Source of the DNA: Gautieria morchelliformis
Taxonomy: Eukaryota; Basidiomycota; Agaricomycetes; Gomphales; Gomphaceae
NCBI GenBank assembly: GCA_015179125.1
Contig: WHVA01000014.1
Location: 62,001-126,000 of the forward strand
Reading direction: 5' to 3'
Length of the DNA stretch: 64,000 bases
Position numbers and translations under genes: made by a program. Positions 1 through 12,593 of this stretch are shown here, one piece after another (the first letter of the stretch is position 1; each line of letters opens with the position of its first letter). Under the pieces are notes generated by a model, which had not been told where the DNA came from, did not search any database, and saw only the letters and a list, made by a program, of their open reading frames with translations.

Positions 1-196
1 GTAGTGACAGGTAAGAGTAAGATGCGATGGGGACCGCTAGCCGGTTCCCACGCATAAACTATACAGTGGGTCCCTAAGGGGCCCACTGGGATTATGTAAT
101 AACTAATGTACATGTAGATACATGGGTTATTTACACTTTCCTAGTAGGCAGCCTTCACATGTAGCTAGTGCGCGTTTTGTACCTGACTCGAGCTTG

Positions 197-1607
197 TCAT
201 CGATGTGTCGCAAAGATGACCAAGAGAGGTGTCCCAGTCGAGCGTGGAGAATGTCGAGTGGGGTGGCATGTACATGTGATACAGGGAGTGTTGGTTTGCA
301 GTGAGAGCCAGTAGTGTTGTCCGTTCACTCGTGCTTCTGCAAATACTGTTCCGTTCTTTGATATTGTGGCTTTAGAACCCAAAAAAGCTGTTGCGAAGCC
401 TTTTAGGTCGATTTTTAGCACGCTGAAGAATCTGCCTCCGATGTCAGGTGCGTGCAGCACATCATGGAGAGTGATCTTCCGTTCCTGACCATTGACTCTT
501 GATAGCCCAGTGACCGTACCTATGCCAATGTAGGGGACAGAGGTCGTTTTATTGGCGAAGTAGGCACGTCTGGGTGCGGCAAGTGAACGGTACTCTGAGA
601 AGTCGGCGATGTCGTTTGTGATGTGGTCAGTGCATCCTGAATCCAACATCCATTTGCGTTCACACGCGATATAAAAGCAGACAGTGTCGTTGGAAGTCTC
701 GGCGGTAGATACAGGTGCTTCCGTAGCAGCCAAATCAGGATGGTCTGATATAACGGCGCTCACTGAGGGTGTCGTTCCCTTTTCCTTTTTCTCTTTTTTC
801 TTTCCCTTCCCTTTTCGTGCTTCAGACTGGGCTTCTTCGCGTGAGAGGCCACGAGTTTTGCGTCTACAGTCCTTTTCCCAATGTCCAGTGCCGGTGCAGT
901 AATTGCACTTATCTTTTCCAACGTTCGACTTCGCGCGGATGGCATTTGCGCTTGGTTGTGAGCCCTGTCGAAGCTCCTCAGACAGGATGCGACTCCGAGT
1001 GTTTGCCCAGTCAATCTTGGAAAAGTCGGTGATGGTGGCAAGGATCGTCTGCTGCACGATTTCGTACGATGAGGGTAGGGCCTGGAGCACGTTGAGCGTG
1101 TGGAGGGGGTCACTGATAGCTAGGCCCGCTGCGACAATGCGGTTCTTCAGCTCAGACATCTCGTCGATCTGCTGAGTGAGTTGCGTGCCAGGTGAGAACG
1201 TCATCGTGGTGTATCTGCAATAGTCGACCCACGCAAAATAAATAGAAATTGATTCCCTAGATTAAATAGAGATTTAGGCCGGTCCTCGTTCCGTAGGTCG
1301 TCTTGAGATTACCCCAATTTTCTTCTAGGGTTTTCATCATGTCGAGGGACTGGTGAACGGAGGGCTTTACTGAGACTAGTAGGAGGGAGAGGCCTTGTCG
1401 AGAACGCTTCTCCCAATCATCGAATCACTTGCGCTCCTCGTCAGTTGGTGGAGTGCTCATGGAGGGGGTTGATTCGGTCCCTTCAGCGATGCGTAGTGCG
1501 TCGATGAACATTAGTGCGGCTTTCAGCGAGAAAGCCCAGCTATCCCAGTTCGTCCCATCAAACTTCTCGATGGTGGAGAGTAATTTCGAGGTGGTTGTGT
1601 CAGCCAT
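197..1607 (-). pseudogene. copia Gag-protease reading frame, disrupted
   Basis: The Gag N-terminus (start at 1607, with a FDGTNWDSW motif like the Gag N-terminal region of copia polyproteins) runs to an in-frame stop at 1425-1427. Coding-like sequence continues past the stop and re-enters an open frame at 1204. That part holds a UBN2-like Gag segment, a lysine-rich linker, the zinc knuckle and the DSG protease. It closes at 197 because of a frame change near 260; the next frame keeps the pre-integrase motif. Three separate lesions make a functional polyprotein impossible. Confidence 0.8.
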
Positions 1608-1685
1608 GGTTGGGTGCGGAAACTGCAGGTAGAGGGAATGTGATATGTAGTCGACTATCTGTAGGTTTGGGGCGATTTAGAGCGC

Positions 1686-1698
1686 GGGGCCCATAACC
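1686..1698 (-). other. primer-binding site matching the initiator tRNA-Met anticodon stem-loop
   Basis: The plus strand reads GGGGCCCATAACC immediately before the LTR. GGGCCCATAACC is the anticodon stem-loop of eukaryotic initiator tRNA-Met, so the minus strand is complementary to it. Drosophila copia is known to prime from a half-molecule of initiator tRNA. The match here is inferred by eye. Confidence 0.7.
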
Positions 1699-1981
1699 TG
1701 TTGGCGCAGTAGTCTAGATAGATACTAGGACGACTTCAGTGTAAGCTAATATTAGTGAGAAGTAATAAGTACCTAGGACGACTTCAGTGTAAGCTGAGAG
1801 GTCGTCGAGCAAGCGTACGCTACTTATACTCTATAGTTCCTTTTGTACTCTAAAATGGGAATGGGGACAATAGGATAAGATAATAAGGAGCTAAACAAAA
1901 GGGAGACTGCGGAGACTGCGCAAGGAGAACAATGCGCAAAGGGGGATCGGTGATCGGTCAAGTATGACCGGTTTTACAACA
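1699..1981 (-). repeat. copia long terminal repeat (5' LTR of the minus-strand element)
   Basis: On the minus strand the segment starts TGTTG and ends CAACA, the usual inverted LTR termini, and is 283 bases long. It abuts the primer-binding site with no gap. It contains a 23-base direct repeat (1725-1747 and 1773-1795) and a TATAAG-like box (1823-1828 on the plus strand, read in reverse). Confidence 0.75.
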
Positions 1982-2163
1982 CACATCGGGTCGATATATA
2001 TCAGTCATTCGAAGTGCGTCACCACAGATCTCGTCGCCGAGCACAGACAACCACCCTCAGGCTCGTTAGTGAGTACAGCTAAGCCTCCTTTGAAGAGAAA
2101 GACGCCGAAAAGCTTATATTAGATGAGACGTATTCAGAAGTAAATGATTCAAGCCACAGCAAG

Positions 2164-3193
2164 CTACCAGTCTGTAGGGAGCTCAGGCAAGTCGTTGTCG
2201 TCTTCCTCGATCCAGAATGTCGACGCAGGGAGCAGAGGGTAGTCCTTTTCCCGTAAGTTTTTCCAGTAACCCCTCCTATCCTCAACCGTCAGACACTCGC
2301 TACCCGAGTCGGAGTCAGAGGCACATTCGGAATGCGACTCTGACGACGAATCCAATGGTGGAAACGAGTCCGAAGCCGGAGAAGCCGAACAAGTCCCGTC
2401 GGGGGCCTCATCTGCAAACACCGTACTAGTCGCCTGCGGCGCAGGATTATACACCTGAGGAAGAGGACTGCCCACAGATGGAGCCTGAGCTACAATGAGG
2501 CGATTCCCGTAGTCATGGTCTTGAGAATCCAGGATGCTAGTCGATGCGACGACGGGATACGGATCAGAAGCCAGGGGTTCGGATATGAGTATGTGGGGTG
2601 CGAGGAAGGGATACTGAGAGGGAATGAAACCATGGCAGTAGTCTCCTTGGAGCCCGATGTTTGGCAGGATTGACTAAGCGAGCCAGTCAGTGGGGATTGT
2701 GCGTCAGCTTAGGATTAGACATACCAAAGCTGGATCGACCCAATCTGGAGGGCCATACATGTCGAAACGACGGCGAGTTCGAAGGGCCAGCCTTCTTGCC
2801 TCGTTCACGGCTAACACGTACAGGCCTCGGCTGGCTTCGTCCTCGGTCTGGGTTGGAGTGCCATGCTGAAGCGACTCTTGCGCAGAATTACGGGAACTGG
2901 TCTTCTTCTGCGTGTGCAGGGTATTAGAAGCTGTGCACCGTCACGGTGGTGAACTTGAACTCACCGCAGATGCCATCTCTGCTGCGACGTTGGGACTGAC
3001 TTCGCTAGACACTGTCGGTAATATGGGTTGGTTTTTGGAGAACTGAGTGGAGCCGTGAGGAAGAGTGAAGGACTGGTGAGATACAGTAACCCACCGATCG
3101 CCGAAGGGCGTCAGTCAACGCTGTTAGCATGATCCGTGGAACGTCAACGAGGCTCAGGCGCGCAGAGAATAGGATGGAGAAGAAGGCAGCCAT
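2164..3193 (-). CDS. hypothetical acidic protein, multi-exon
   Basis: Not recognised. The terminal exon encodes an acidic Ser/Asp-rich tail ending in a WIEEDDNDLPELPTDW context. Upstream, a GT-AG intron (donor after the codons for DPAL) joins in frame to an exon containing RRRFDMYGPPDWVDPAL, and another intron near 2900-2955 joins that to an exon ending AEMASA. The first exon may begin at the ATG at 3193, but I found no intron that closes the frame between it and the next exon, so the start is uncertain. No domain is visible. Confidence 0.45.
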
Positions 3194-5771
3194 GTGGATT
3201 GTGAGATGGGGGAGGGTGCAGGAATGTCGCTGTGTTGTATTTTGTGTTATGAGAGGTGCAAATTATTTAAGGAGCGGGTAGGTGAGACAGCCGCGGGAGG
3301 GGGAGTCCCCGACTTTCTCCGAAGGAGAGGGAGGGTCTCCTCTAACGCAATATGCGTGAGTGCACTAACGCGGATATATTTGTATTCATGAGTTATCCTG
3401 GGGGCGTGGAATGGGATGCGCAGGGGGACAAAGTGCTGAAAAAGAACTGAGTGCAGGTCATCAAATAAGATGCCAGTGGCCGTTGATCGAGAAAGCGATT
3501 GAGCATACGGCTGTGAGCGTAGAAGGGGTGACGGAGGAAGACGCAAAGGGGTTCATTACCAGGCTCGAGCGGGAGGGACAGCTCTTTGAGGAATGTTGAA
3601 ACTAGTTTCGCCTATGGTTTCCACAACGGCGTGCTGACAATAATTCGGTGGAAGAGGCGGGAGCTTCACTGATTACTGTAACATAAGCCGGCCGCTATAG
3701 TACTCCCAGGCGCGCCTGAGGGGCGAAAATTGATTCGTTGAACGCCCTGCAATCGTTTTTCTCGACAGGGGGTGAAGGCTGGTTATAATGCTTATCCCTT
3801 CTCCCTTCGCCGTGCATGTGTGGCACTCGCCTTCAAAACGGCAATGAGATATATACCTGATGATTTTGCTGTCTTAATCACCAAGGCAGGTTCTCCCGGC
3901 CATCATGACATAAGCTAGCACGGCCTGCCGTCTCATCTCATTGGCAGAGAGCATAAACGGCTCAACGTCCATCCCCTTACAGGCCCAGTGTCGACGTAGA
4001 GGATATCGGTCTTCACTTGCCACTGCATCACTCTCGCCATCTTCTATATACATATGATTCTGAATCCTCATCGTGAGGCACTATAACTAATAGTGCATGA
4101 ATGCTTCAGTCGGAAATCCCTGACATTGCATGCGCAACTGACAGCTACAGCATATCTATATCTATATCTTTGTTTCCCACCAAAACGAACTGTGCAGCTT
4201 ATCGAGGAACCGAGATGTTGTCGATATCAAATGTTTTCCAACATCTCCATACTCTAAATTTACGACTCCTCGAGTGTACCTCAGTTGACAGGTGCTCCTG
4301 TAGATCGATTAGAATCTGAGCGTTACTGTAAGTCCTGCTCTAAAATTTACTGGTTGAAAGAAAGCATAATAGATTGGTCGCAGACTTGTCGAAGGACAAG
4401 ATAGACGCGGCGTCACCGTGTTTGAGTCCGGTGATCGACATCATCGCCCGTAGACATTTCTGGTTGGCCTTTCGTGTACCTCGCTCAAAGAGTCTAGCTG
4501 TATTGTACGCATGTCGTCTTAAGAGCTTGTCCAAGATGGTCGGTGGTCGCTTGATCATGTGGATGATCATTCGATGATACAGTACTTGTGAGCTCCGGGA
4601 CGTGGGCGCGACCTGATACCTGGTACACGCCATGTACCAGGTAAATGCATAAAATAAACGGGTCATCTTCAATATTGTGTTCTATTCCAGCGCCGCGCTT
4701 TCCAGCCTTCATTAACATTTCCTCCCAACATGCATGAATTACAGTGCAGTCCCTGGCAGTTCCCTGACCACGACCGAGTAAGTAAGTAACGTGCTTTCTG
4801 GCTATTCTGGGATACGAAACCTATATTTAGCCTGGGGGTTCTTTTTGTTCGGAGCACTTACATTATCGATTAGTACCGGTAAGCATAGAACGCAGGGGTG
4901 CGTCTGACTGGACTCACCTATTAGATTACTAGTATCGGTCATGCATGACCGAGACATTATAAGTACTGGAGTGGCACGTCGTTAGTTGGATAGTTCACTG
5001 AGGTACGTACCGCATTTGTACACTATAACCGTTAGTACGTGTACTGATCGCTATGTAACAGTATCGATGTATACACCCAGTGATTTCACTACATAGGTAC
5101 AGTATCGATGTATACGTGACTGAGTCTTTCACTACATCGCTACTGCGCATAACATCAACGCTTACCATTTTCTTGACAAATATATGGTGTTTCGGCTCAG
5201 ACTACAACGAGCATCAATCATATTCGCACAGCTCGCCTGAAGAAACCATCGGCAGGATGTACGAGCCAACTCAAGATTGCGACCTGTGTATGGTACCCAA
5301 TAATTTGTCAGTAAATCCATCGCTGTCTGTTGCCCTCTGGTTCGACTTTCCAATTGTTTCACGCACCAGGATCGCTTAGGCCGTTTATATCCCTTCACCG
5401 AGAAAAAATAAAATAAAACAAACGAGCCCCACTTCGGAAATTTCTGTGACACAACTTCGGTTCCTGCTTGTTCCTATTTTCCAGGAACTCGTGGCTGACA
5501 TTGCGTATACAGCGAAGCCTCTGGTCTCTGCTAGACCGTGTAAGTGTTTTGGCCCGACGGCTATTAGTAGCGCTGTAGCGCCGCTCTCCCTTTGCTGACA
5601 GCTATATAGCAGCTATATAAAGGAATGGAGGGGTCTCCGTAGACTCTCCCCTTCTTGCCACCTCTCTCTCGGTACCTCCATACCTCCACGTACGTAGACT
5701 GCATCCTTTAGTTTGTCACGTGACAAAAGTCACTCCCACGCAGCGTTCTTTCTGGTCAAGACCCGGGGACC
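3194..5771. other. gene-poor interval
   Basis: No convincing gene in about 2.5 kb. A plus-strand reading frame ending at 3599 finishes with VTEEDAKGFITRLEREGQ, which looks like the end of a winged-helix domain (MCM or RPA32 type), but nothing upstream supports a full gene; it may be a relic. There is a 16-bp palindrome at 4936-4951, a 41-bp tandem duplication near 5058-5140, and a pyrimidine-rich leader before the next gene. Confidence 0.5.
5058..5140. repeat. two-copy 41-bp tandem repeat
   Basis: The 17-base core ACAGTATCGATGTATAC occurs at 5058-5074 and 5099-5115. Both copies continue into related sequence ending TTTCACTACAT, so the period is 41. Confidence 0.7.
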
Positions 5772-8700
5772 ATGAGATTGGGAACCGTGGTTCTGTCATC
5801 CTTGCTCCCAGCAGCACTAGCATCTCAGGCTCCGTTCATCATGTCCACCGCCCATATTTCGAACGAAACATTCGCGTTCAAGGAGAGTGCGGATATCTTC
5901 TCGCCTAAAAGCCTCATTGAGCTCGTCAGACCGGGCGGAGGCGTGGCGAATGATGCAGGCGACCTGGTGCTCATCCCTTCGAGCAAATACTCTTTTCAGG
6001 ACAAGGAGTGCGTTTACTAGTTTCGGAGCTGTTCGTCGCCTGTTAATCAACCTGTCATAGGACGCGGAAAGGCACCTATGTTGTGACGCTTAAGGCAAAC
6101 GCGGCCTCAGCTGAATTTCTGGCTCTCGCAGAGGGCGACACATTCTGGCTCGATGCCCGTACTGTGGGACACGTAATATCTGGCAAGGATGGCCAGCCGC
6201 AGCAACTTTATGCAGTATCGCTCAAGTACGCGGACGACTCTGTTGCATTTGCATCAAACGCCCCTGTCTTAGTCGGAACGTTTCCAGCATCTGGCTTGGC
6301 CAACTTCAAGTACTCCGCAGAGGGTGCCACACTTGTTTTCTCTGCGGATGTTTGGCCAGATGTAAATCGTAAGTGGATGCCCGCACAACGCCTCCGTCTC
6401 TTTTTGTTTACCCTTGTATGCGCAGTTACGACGATTCAGGCACAAGACACTGCCTTCGAGAACCGCGGCACGACAGCTCTTGTGTACGATCAGACCTACG
6501 TCCGTCACTGGGACACGTGGATGGGCCCAAAGAGGTCGACGCTGTTTAGCGTGGGTCTCAAGAAGGCGGACGATGGAAAGTGGTTATTACAGGACAAGTA
6601 CATTGCTCCTCTGAAAGGGACTGGTCATGTAAGGATCCGGCCTACCTGTGATGAGCGCTAACCAGTCCCTCTAGCATACCCCAGTCGAGCCATTCGGCGG
6701 AACGGACAACTTTGACGTGTCTGCGACTCACATCGTCTACACAGCCAAGGACCCGGCTCTGCCCGTTGCGTGGCATACACGCCAGAATGTAGACATGTTA
6801 TTAAAGATGCCCTTTAATACTTTCCAGACTAACGCTTCCAAAGGTTTACATCGTCCCATCACAGGGTGGCGAGGCTCCACGCCAGCTGACTTCTGGCAAA
6901 CAAGGAGCGACGAACAGTCCTGTGTTTAACAACCAGGGCACAAAGGCAGCTTGGACTGAGATGGACAAGGACGGCTTCGAAGCTGACAGGTATGTCGCGT
7001 ATACAAGTTCCGAACTCATGGGATCATGTTTGTCAGAGCGAAGATCGTGGTATACGACTTGACGAAGGACGTGAGATTCACCGTGACTCCCAACTGGGAT
7101 CGCTCTGCCAACCAACTTACAGTGTGTGCTATTTATAACCATGGCGACCCTGATATCATTTTTCCCGTCAGTTTGCGCCAGCCGGTGACTCCTTGATTTT
7201 CACGGCCTCGGATTCCGGACACGTGAAAGTGTTTAGCCTGCAGATTCCTCCCACTCCGTCCTCATCCGACGTACGGCTGTCGGACATACAGGTTCCGGTC
7301 GCTCTCACGCATACACACGCGGTGTCCTCAGTGCAACCTCTTTCCAATGGCCGTGTCCTCTTCACTCAGTCATCACTAACGTCTCCCAACAACGTTTTCA
7401 TCCTTTCGGGGCTTGAGACCCCTTCCAAGCCTCTCAGCGTGGAACAAATCACACGTTTCTCGGAAAACGAGTTGCAAGGGAAGCAATTGGATGAAGGTGA
7501 ACAATACTGGTTCAAGGGCGCGGGTGGCATACTTGTGCACGGTTGGATATTGAAACCAAAAGGTTTCAAGAAACGTAGTAATGCTGACGCGAATGCCAAA
7601 TGGCCGGTAGTGTTTCTGGTACACGGGGGGCCACAAGGCAAGCGAAAGCCCAGGCGAAAGGATAAAATTAACCAGACATCATAGGGGCATGGGAAGACTC
7701 CTGGTCCACGAGATGGAACCCCAACGGTATGCGTTTCAATTCGAAGCACAGGGACTTGCATTAATCAGTATTTTGTCCAGTGTTTGCACAACAGGGTTAC
7801 TTTGTGATCACGCCCAACCCTACAGGTTCGACCTCATTTGGCCAAGGTCTGTGATATCGTCAACAATGATCCTGTACTTAAATACCTGACATCATGGTTG
7901 GTTCGTTGCAGAGTTTACGAATCGGATCTCTGAGAACTGGGGCGGCAGACCGTTTGAAGACCTCCAAAAAGGGTGGAAAGCCGCGCTAAAGCTCTATCCC
8001 GAAGTAAGTAGGCGCCCACTGCTTCCTCACATACTCACCTAATATTTATTAGATTGATGCTGACAGGGCGGTAGCAGCCGGCGCCAGCTGGGGAGGCTAC
8101 GCTATGAAGTAAGTTTCGCCTGCGATGCGATTTGGCTGTGATAAAGTTCCTACTTGGACTTACACGTGACTAGCTGGATCAATGGGCATCCCGAATTTGA
8201 CTTTGGATTCAAGGCACTCGTTTGTCACGATGGGGTTAGTTCTCGTATGGTGGATATTCTTGAGATCTAGCAAACTGATCATCGTCCCCTTTAGGTCTTC
8301 GATACCAGGTACAATGGTTTCTCAACCGAAGAGCTCTTTTTCGTACGTTACTACGTCTCATTCGGCATGTACTCTTTACTAACATCCCTTAGTTCAATCA
8401 TGAATTTGGGGGCGAACCTTGGTCGAAAAAGGGCAAAATCCTCTCAGAGAAGTCAAGACGTTCACCGTTTGCTGCATGCACACGATGCTAATAATCTCGG
8501 TCGAGGTCTCTTAGATGGAACCCCTCTAACTTCATTGACAAATTTTCGACACCGCACTTGCTCTTCCACGGTTCACGAGACTACCGGCTTCCAGAGACTG
8601 AAAGTTTGGGATGTTTCAACGCTTTGCAACAGTGAGTCACCCTCTCCACCGTGTGCGGATCATACTAATACCCGATGTAGAAGAGGCGTCGATAGCAGGC

Positions 8701-8868
8701 TAGTCGTTTTCCCTGATGAGAACCATTGGGTCCTTAAACCCGAGAATAGGTGTGTTAGAAGCCGCTTCTCCGCATTCTTCCGAGATGATGCATACTGACC
8801 TGCACTTCAGCTTGAAGTGGCACGACGAGGTCTTCCGTTGGTTTGCAAAGTACGCTGCGAGTGACTAG
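5772..8868 (+). CDS. DPP5: dipeptidyl-peptidase 5 (S9 prolyl oligopeptidase family), secreted
   Basis: A secreted serine exopeptidase that removes dipeptides from oligopeptides. The first exon starts with a signal peptide (MRLGTVVLSSLLPAALAS). More than ten short introns separate a beta-propeller half (to about 7500) from the alpha/beta-hydrolase half. Catalytic features are visible: HGGPQG oxyanion region near 7622, nucleophile Ser in GASWGGY near 8080, Asp in the GSRDYRLPE segment near 8577, and His in DENHWVLKPEN near 8720. One intron near 8440-8515 uses an atypical GTCAAG donor, but the join restores the conserved WNPSNFIDKF segment. It looks intact. Related enzymes are known secreted antigens and nutritional peptidases. 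A GTCACGTGAC box lies 47 bases before the start. Confidence 0.9.
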
Positions 8869-10520
8869 GAGGAGCGGACTTTGCTGGCATGGTAGGAGAC
8901 AGTATGTCTTGTACAATACCTTCGCGACAATATCAATGTCCGTTCTCCTAATGCTTCCTTCACAAGACACCCTCCCCCCCCCACCCTCACTCTTCTTGCG
9001 GTACTAGTATGTTGATTTTACGTCTCTGCCCACGAAGAACCAAAAGAGCCTTCGGACGTCTGGTGAACAGAAACCATCAGTTCAGACGAACTTATTTCGG
9101 TCTCTAAAGCACCTTTACAGGTGCGTAGGTACATAGCCGACTTGTAGATTTCTTTTGTGCAGCCCGAGAAGATCAAATATTGCTGTTTCTTCCTGCAGTA
9201 TTGACCAGGGAAAGTAGTGGTGGCCTAAGTAGGCACGCTACTATCGTCTGTGAATGTTCTACGATTGGCGACGACGCCACGGTCACCTATCGATCCTATC
9301 ATGGTGTTCTATTCTATTCACATCGTACAGAGCACCATGCCCAACTTGCCGTCCATCTGCTTCTCTAGAGGAAACCAGCCGCTCACTTCCCACGTTGCTC
9401 GTTCTTCTCTGCAGCTCCAGCTTGTCTGTATCCCTCGCTAAAGCACTATCTGGCCCACTGTACGACAAGCTCGTGCATGTCGAGGTGAGGCTCTGAAAGC
9501 CTGACACGCGCAATGCCCACATCCGGCACAAGACCCGACGCGAGCTTAACCGTCGGTTCAGAGTGCAAGCTACCCTTCAAGGCTTGCACGACAGCTACAC
9601 TTCCTTGGGAATGAAAAGACATGAGTCTGAGGAGAACCATCGTGAAGGCATAGACGAAAGATTGCAAAGAGCTAAGTTGTTGCCGGAGGAATGGGGAAAG
9701 CGAGTTGCTGCCTTGTGACGGTTGCGGACACGTCATCGAGCTGTATTAGGCCTGCCATCCACCCGTGGTAGCGGTTCGAGAGTGCCCGAGCCCAGGCGGT
9801 ACCACACTGCTGCGTGTTATTCCTGTAAGTGTTGCCGGCCAATTGAGATCTGGTTGGATTTAGTTGCCAATATATCGTGCTCCGTACTAGTATAAGCTAC
9901 AGTCGCCGTTCCCTAAAAACATACCGCGCCTGACACAGCAACAGCTGCAGAGGCGTTGCAAGGGTAAAGGATGAGCTGTCGAGTGCTGCCTGGGTTGATT
10001 ACTGGGCCAGCGCTTTCGGCGCGGATGGAGTATTGATAATGGCTGGTCAGTTGAAAAGAGACTCGGGGAGATCAATAAGAGTGATTCTTGTCCGGGCGGA
10101 ACGAAGCGCGAGGGAGGAAGCGAATCCGCGGACTCGGCGAAGGCCTCCAAGAGACTAGGATAGGAAGCGAAGGATCGGGTGAAGCAAGTGAGACTACCTC
10201 GAGTTTCACGACGGTGAGGCATATGAATAGAGAAACGCTTCGTGGTTGAGTCCCGGGAGAGCCGCGGTGACCTGGGACGGTGCTCGAGGTTCGCGAGACT
10301 TGATGTCGAGTGCCCTAGATGGTACGCGAATAGGGAATATCAGCAGTTGCTGAAAAGGCATCCACCTTAGGGTAAAGTGGAGAAAAACATAGCCCATAGG
10401 CAGTGGCGTATTTCAACCTTTTGCAGAACGGTACCGAAGCCAGAGACCCCGGGCCGTACTGTAAGTACTTATGTAACACGATCATCGGCCGCGGAATTTT
10501 CCTTACAGCACTTACAACTC
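8869..10520. other. interval without a recognised gene
   Basis: Several small open frames exist, the most protein-like being minus-strand 9446-9736 (96 codons, no domain) and 9887-10222. I found no splice structure linking them and no family resemblance. The segment before 10521 presumably holds the promoter of the zinc-knuckle gene. Confidence 0.4.
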
Positions 10521-12444
10521 ATGGCTGTCGTTGACGTTATTGATCTCACAGTTTCTCCTCCACCTTCTGTGATTGTTATTGATGATGAGCCTGCAGATGC
10601 CGTGACGAGTCGAGAAGAACACTCGAACGAGAAGAAACGGAAGCGAGAGCGTCGTGAACGACGCAGTGAAGGGGAGGAGGATCGGAGATATAATGGTTCA
10701 TGGAAACATGACGAACCCCTGTATGAGGACTGGGACCGTCATGTGGATGAGAAGAACAGGAAAAATAGGAGGAGGAAGGAAGGACGTTCGAAGAAACGAG
10801 CGCTCCCGTCAAAGCTGTTTCTGGTCGATATCGGGGGTTCGTTTCCCTCAGTGAAGGTTGATGTGACGGACTCTATCCCAGTGGAACCTGCGGTCAAACC
10901 TCCAGCTGTGCCTCCTGTCGAACCTCCCGAGGGGGGTCTACTCCTGCCAGCTCATGTAACCGTATCTGCTCACGAGTCTGAGCTTCTTCCTATCGAAGAT
11001 CTTCGACTGTCACCTAGTTCGGATGCGTCTGGGATTGATTTTCTGGATGATGACCGTGCTGTGGTATGTTCCATACCAATGGCACATTGTATGTTCACGC
11101 CAAACGGAACCGATGTCAGGGTGCTCCCAGATACTTTCATGACACAGCTACGCCCGCCAAATCAGTCCGTTCTCGTGGACCCTGCACGACATGTGGAGAT
11201 GGCGATCATGACTTCAAGAGATGCCCTAACATGATTGTGAGACTTACTGGTAACATGTTCGTTATCTTTGAATGCTTAACTTTGTCAGTGTATAACCTGC
11301 GGCGCCCGGAATGAGCACTCGTCTGGGAGTTGTCCAATTCTCCGTCATTGCTGGAACTGTAAAGCAAAAGGACATCTAGCAAAGGTGCTTCTGTCGATGT
11401 GTTTCTACATTCCATTCACAGTATGATTCTCCCAGGATTGTCCACGTCTTGGAAATATGAGCTTGCAGCAACTTAACAGAGAAGATTGCGAGAGATGCGG
11501 CTCGTGGAAGCATCATGGAACCGTCCGTGCATCTCAGGCACCTATATTCTTCATTTCCTAATCTTAAGCTCAGAACTGTCCCTCTCTATGGCGCATCTAT
11601 ACATATTTAACAGCTGCAGATCGGGAGGCTGTCTTAGTTGACAGAGAATCCAAGCGTGACCTCGCTTTTGATAATGGAGGTGAAGGGTACATTGCGCACG
11701 ATCACTGGTGTTACAATTGTGGAGAAAGTGGACACCTTGGAGATGTGAGTTATATTCAATATTTTAGCCTTTCTTTCTCATGACGAAACATTAAATCAGG
11801 ATTGCAAGGAGGCCTCGCATAATCATGATCAGCCCAATGAATATTCGGCATTTGGTTCTTTCAACAAGCTCAGCGGACCATTCGCATCGTCCTCGTATGT
11901 TGTTCCTAAGTTTGAACGACCTCCGAGAGAGTGGGAGAAAGGAGACCGATTTGACGACGGGTATGGCTTCTCTGCCGACAACAACGTAGGTAAACGGGGT
12001 CGGGAGAATGCCAAGGCAAAAGCTCGAGAAGCGCACAGGATAGCGGAGGAAGGCAATGACGAAATTGATTGGTTCGATATGAATCGCGCCGGATCTACGA
12101 AAGAGAGTGCCAAGGCAAAACATTTCTCTCTGCCTCCCAAACCGCCACCACCGACAGTCCGCTTCGGCGCACGTGACTCTAGCAGTTTTTCGAAACCACC
12201 GTTGGATTCTGGCAATCACGCGCGGCACCCTTCTCAGCCATCCCTCCGGGATCGCATAGACATGGACGACCGGCAACCTACGGAATATTCGCACAGATAT
12301 AGGGACCGTAGGGAGATGAGTAGAAGAGATCGGCGAAGAGAGGAATCAGAGTCTCGACGGCGAGACAGAGCATATTATTCGTCGCGTGATGATGAACCAC
12401 GCAGACACCACGGTAGTCGATGGCGAGGCGGGTACGATCGTTGA
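10521..12444 (+). CDS. Air1/Air2-like zinc-knuckle RNA-binding protein
   Basis: Likely the RNA-binding subunit of a TRAMP-type nuclear polyadenylation complex that marks RNA for exosome decay. After an acidic/basic N-terminus (MAVVDVIDLTVSPPP) and an intron at about 11061-11120, five zinc knuckles follow in separate exons: CTTCGDGDHDFKRC, CITCGARNEHSSGSC, CWNCKAKGHLAKDC, CERCGSWKHHG(x)C and CYNCGESGHLGDDC. Yeast Air proteins also have five. The C-terminus is rich in RD, RE and RS dipeptides, ending at 12444. I chose the ATG at 10521 because residues before it are unlike the family and a splice-rich leader precedes it. An unrelated CCHC protein is possible, but the count and spacing favour Air. 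Confidence 0.8.
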
Positions 12445-12593
12445 AAGTGTAAGATGCTTTTCTTGGTTGTGTTGGTTGTTGGGAGGTGTACATGTACATG
12501 TACTTATGATCATGTTAAAAATGTTATGTTAAAGTCAATACTGTGTCCAGGTGTGACAAGCAGTGACTATCGCTTATATTGTGCACTCCCAGT

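Larger units (their letters stand above)
150..1981 (-). mobile_element. Ty1/copia LTR retrotransposon, truncated 5' half
   Basis: Read on the minus strand the order is LTR, primer-binding site, Gag, protease, GAG-pre-integrase. Gag has a CCHC zinc knuckle (CNYCTGTGHWEKDC) and the protease has the DSGCTDHI active-site context typical of copia elements. The GAG-pre-integrase motif LHARLGH is followed by a CxxC, but in a different frame. No integrase or reverse transcriptase follows before the window edge, and bases 1-150 do not read as copia. Only one LTR is visible. The copy is broken by an in-frame stop near 1425, a frame change near 1205-1400 and another near 260, so it is a relic. Confidence 0.85.

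Noticed and set aside
3411..3599. Winged-helix-like reading frame end
   Set aside because: The last 30 residues look protein-like, but no upstream exons of an MCM or RPA gene are present; kept only as a possible relic in the interval entry.
9771..9820. GGTTCGAGAGTGCC considered as a tRNA T-arm
   Set aside because: No matching D-arm, anticodon arm or acceptor stem could be folded around it.
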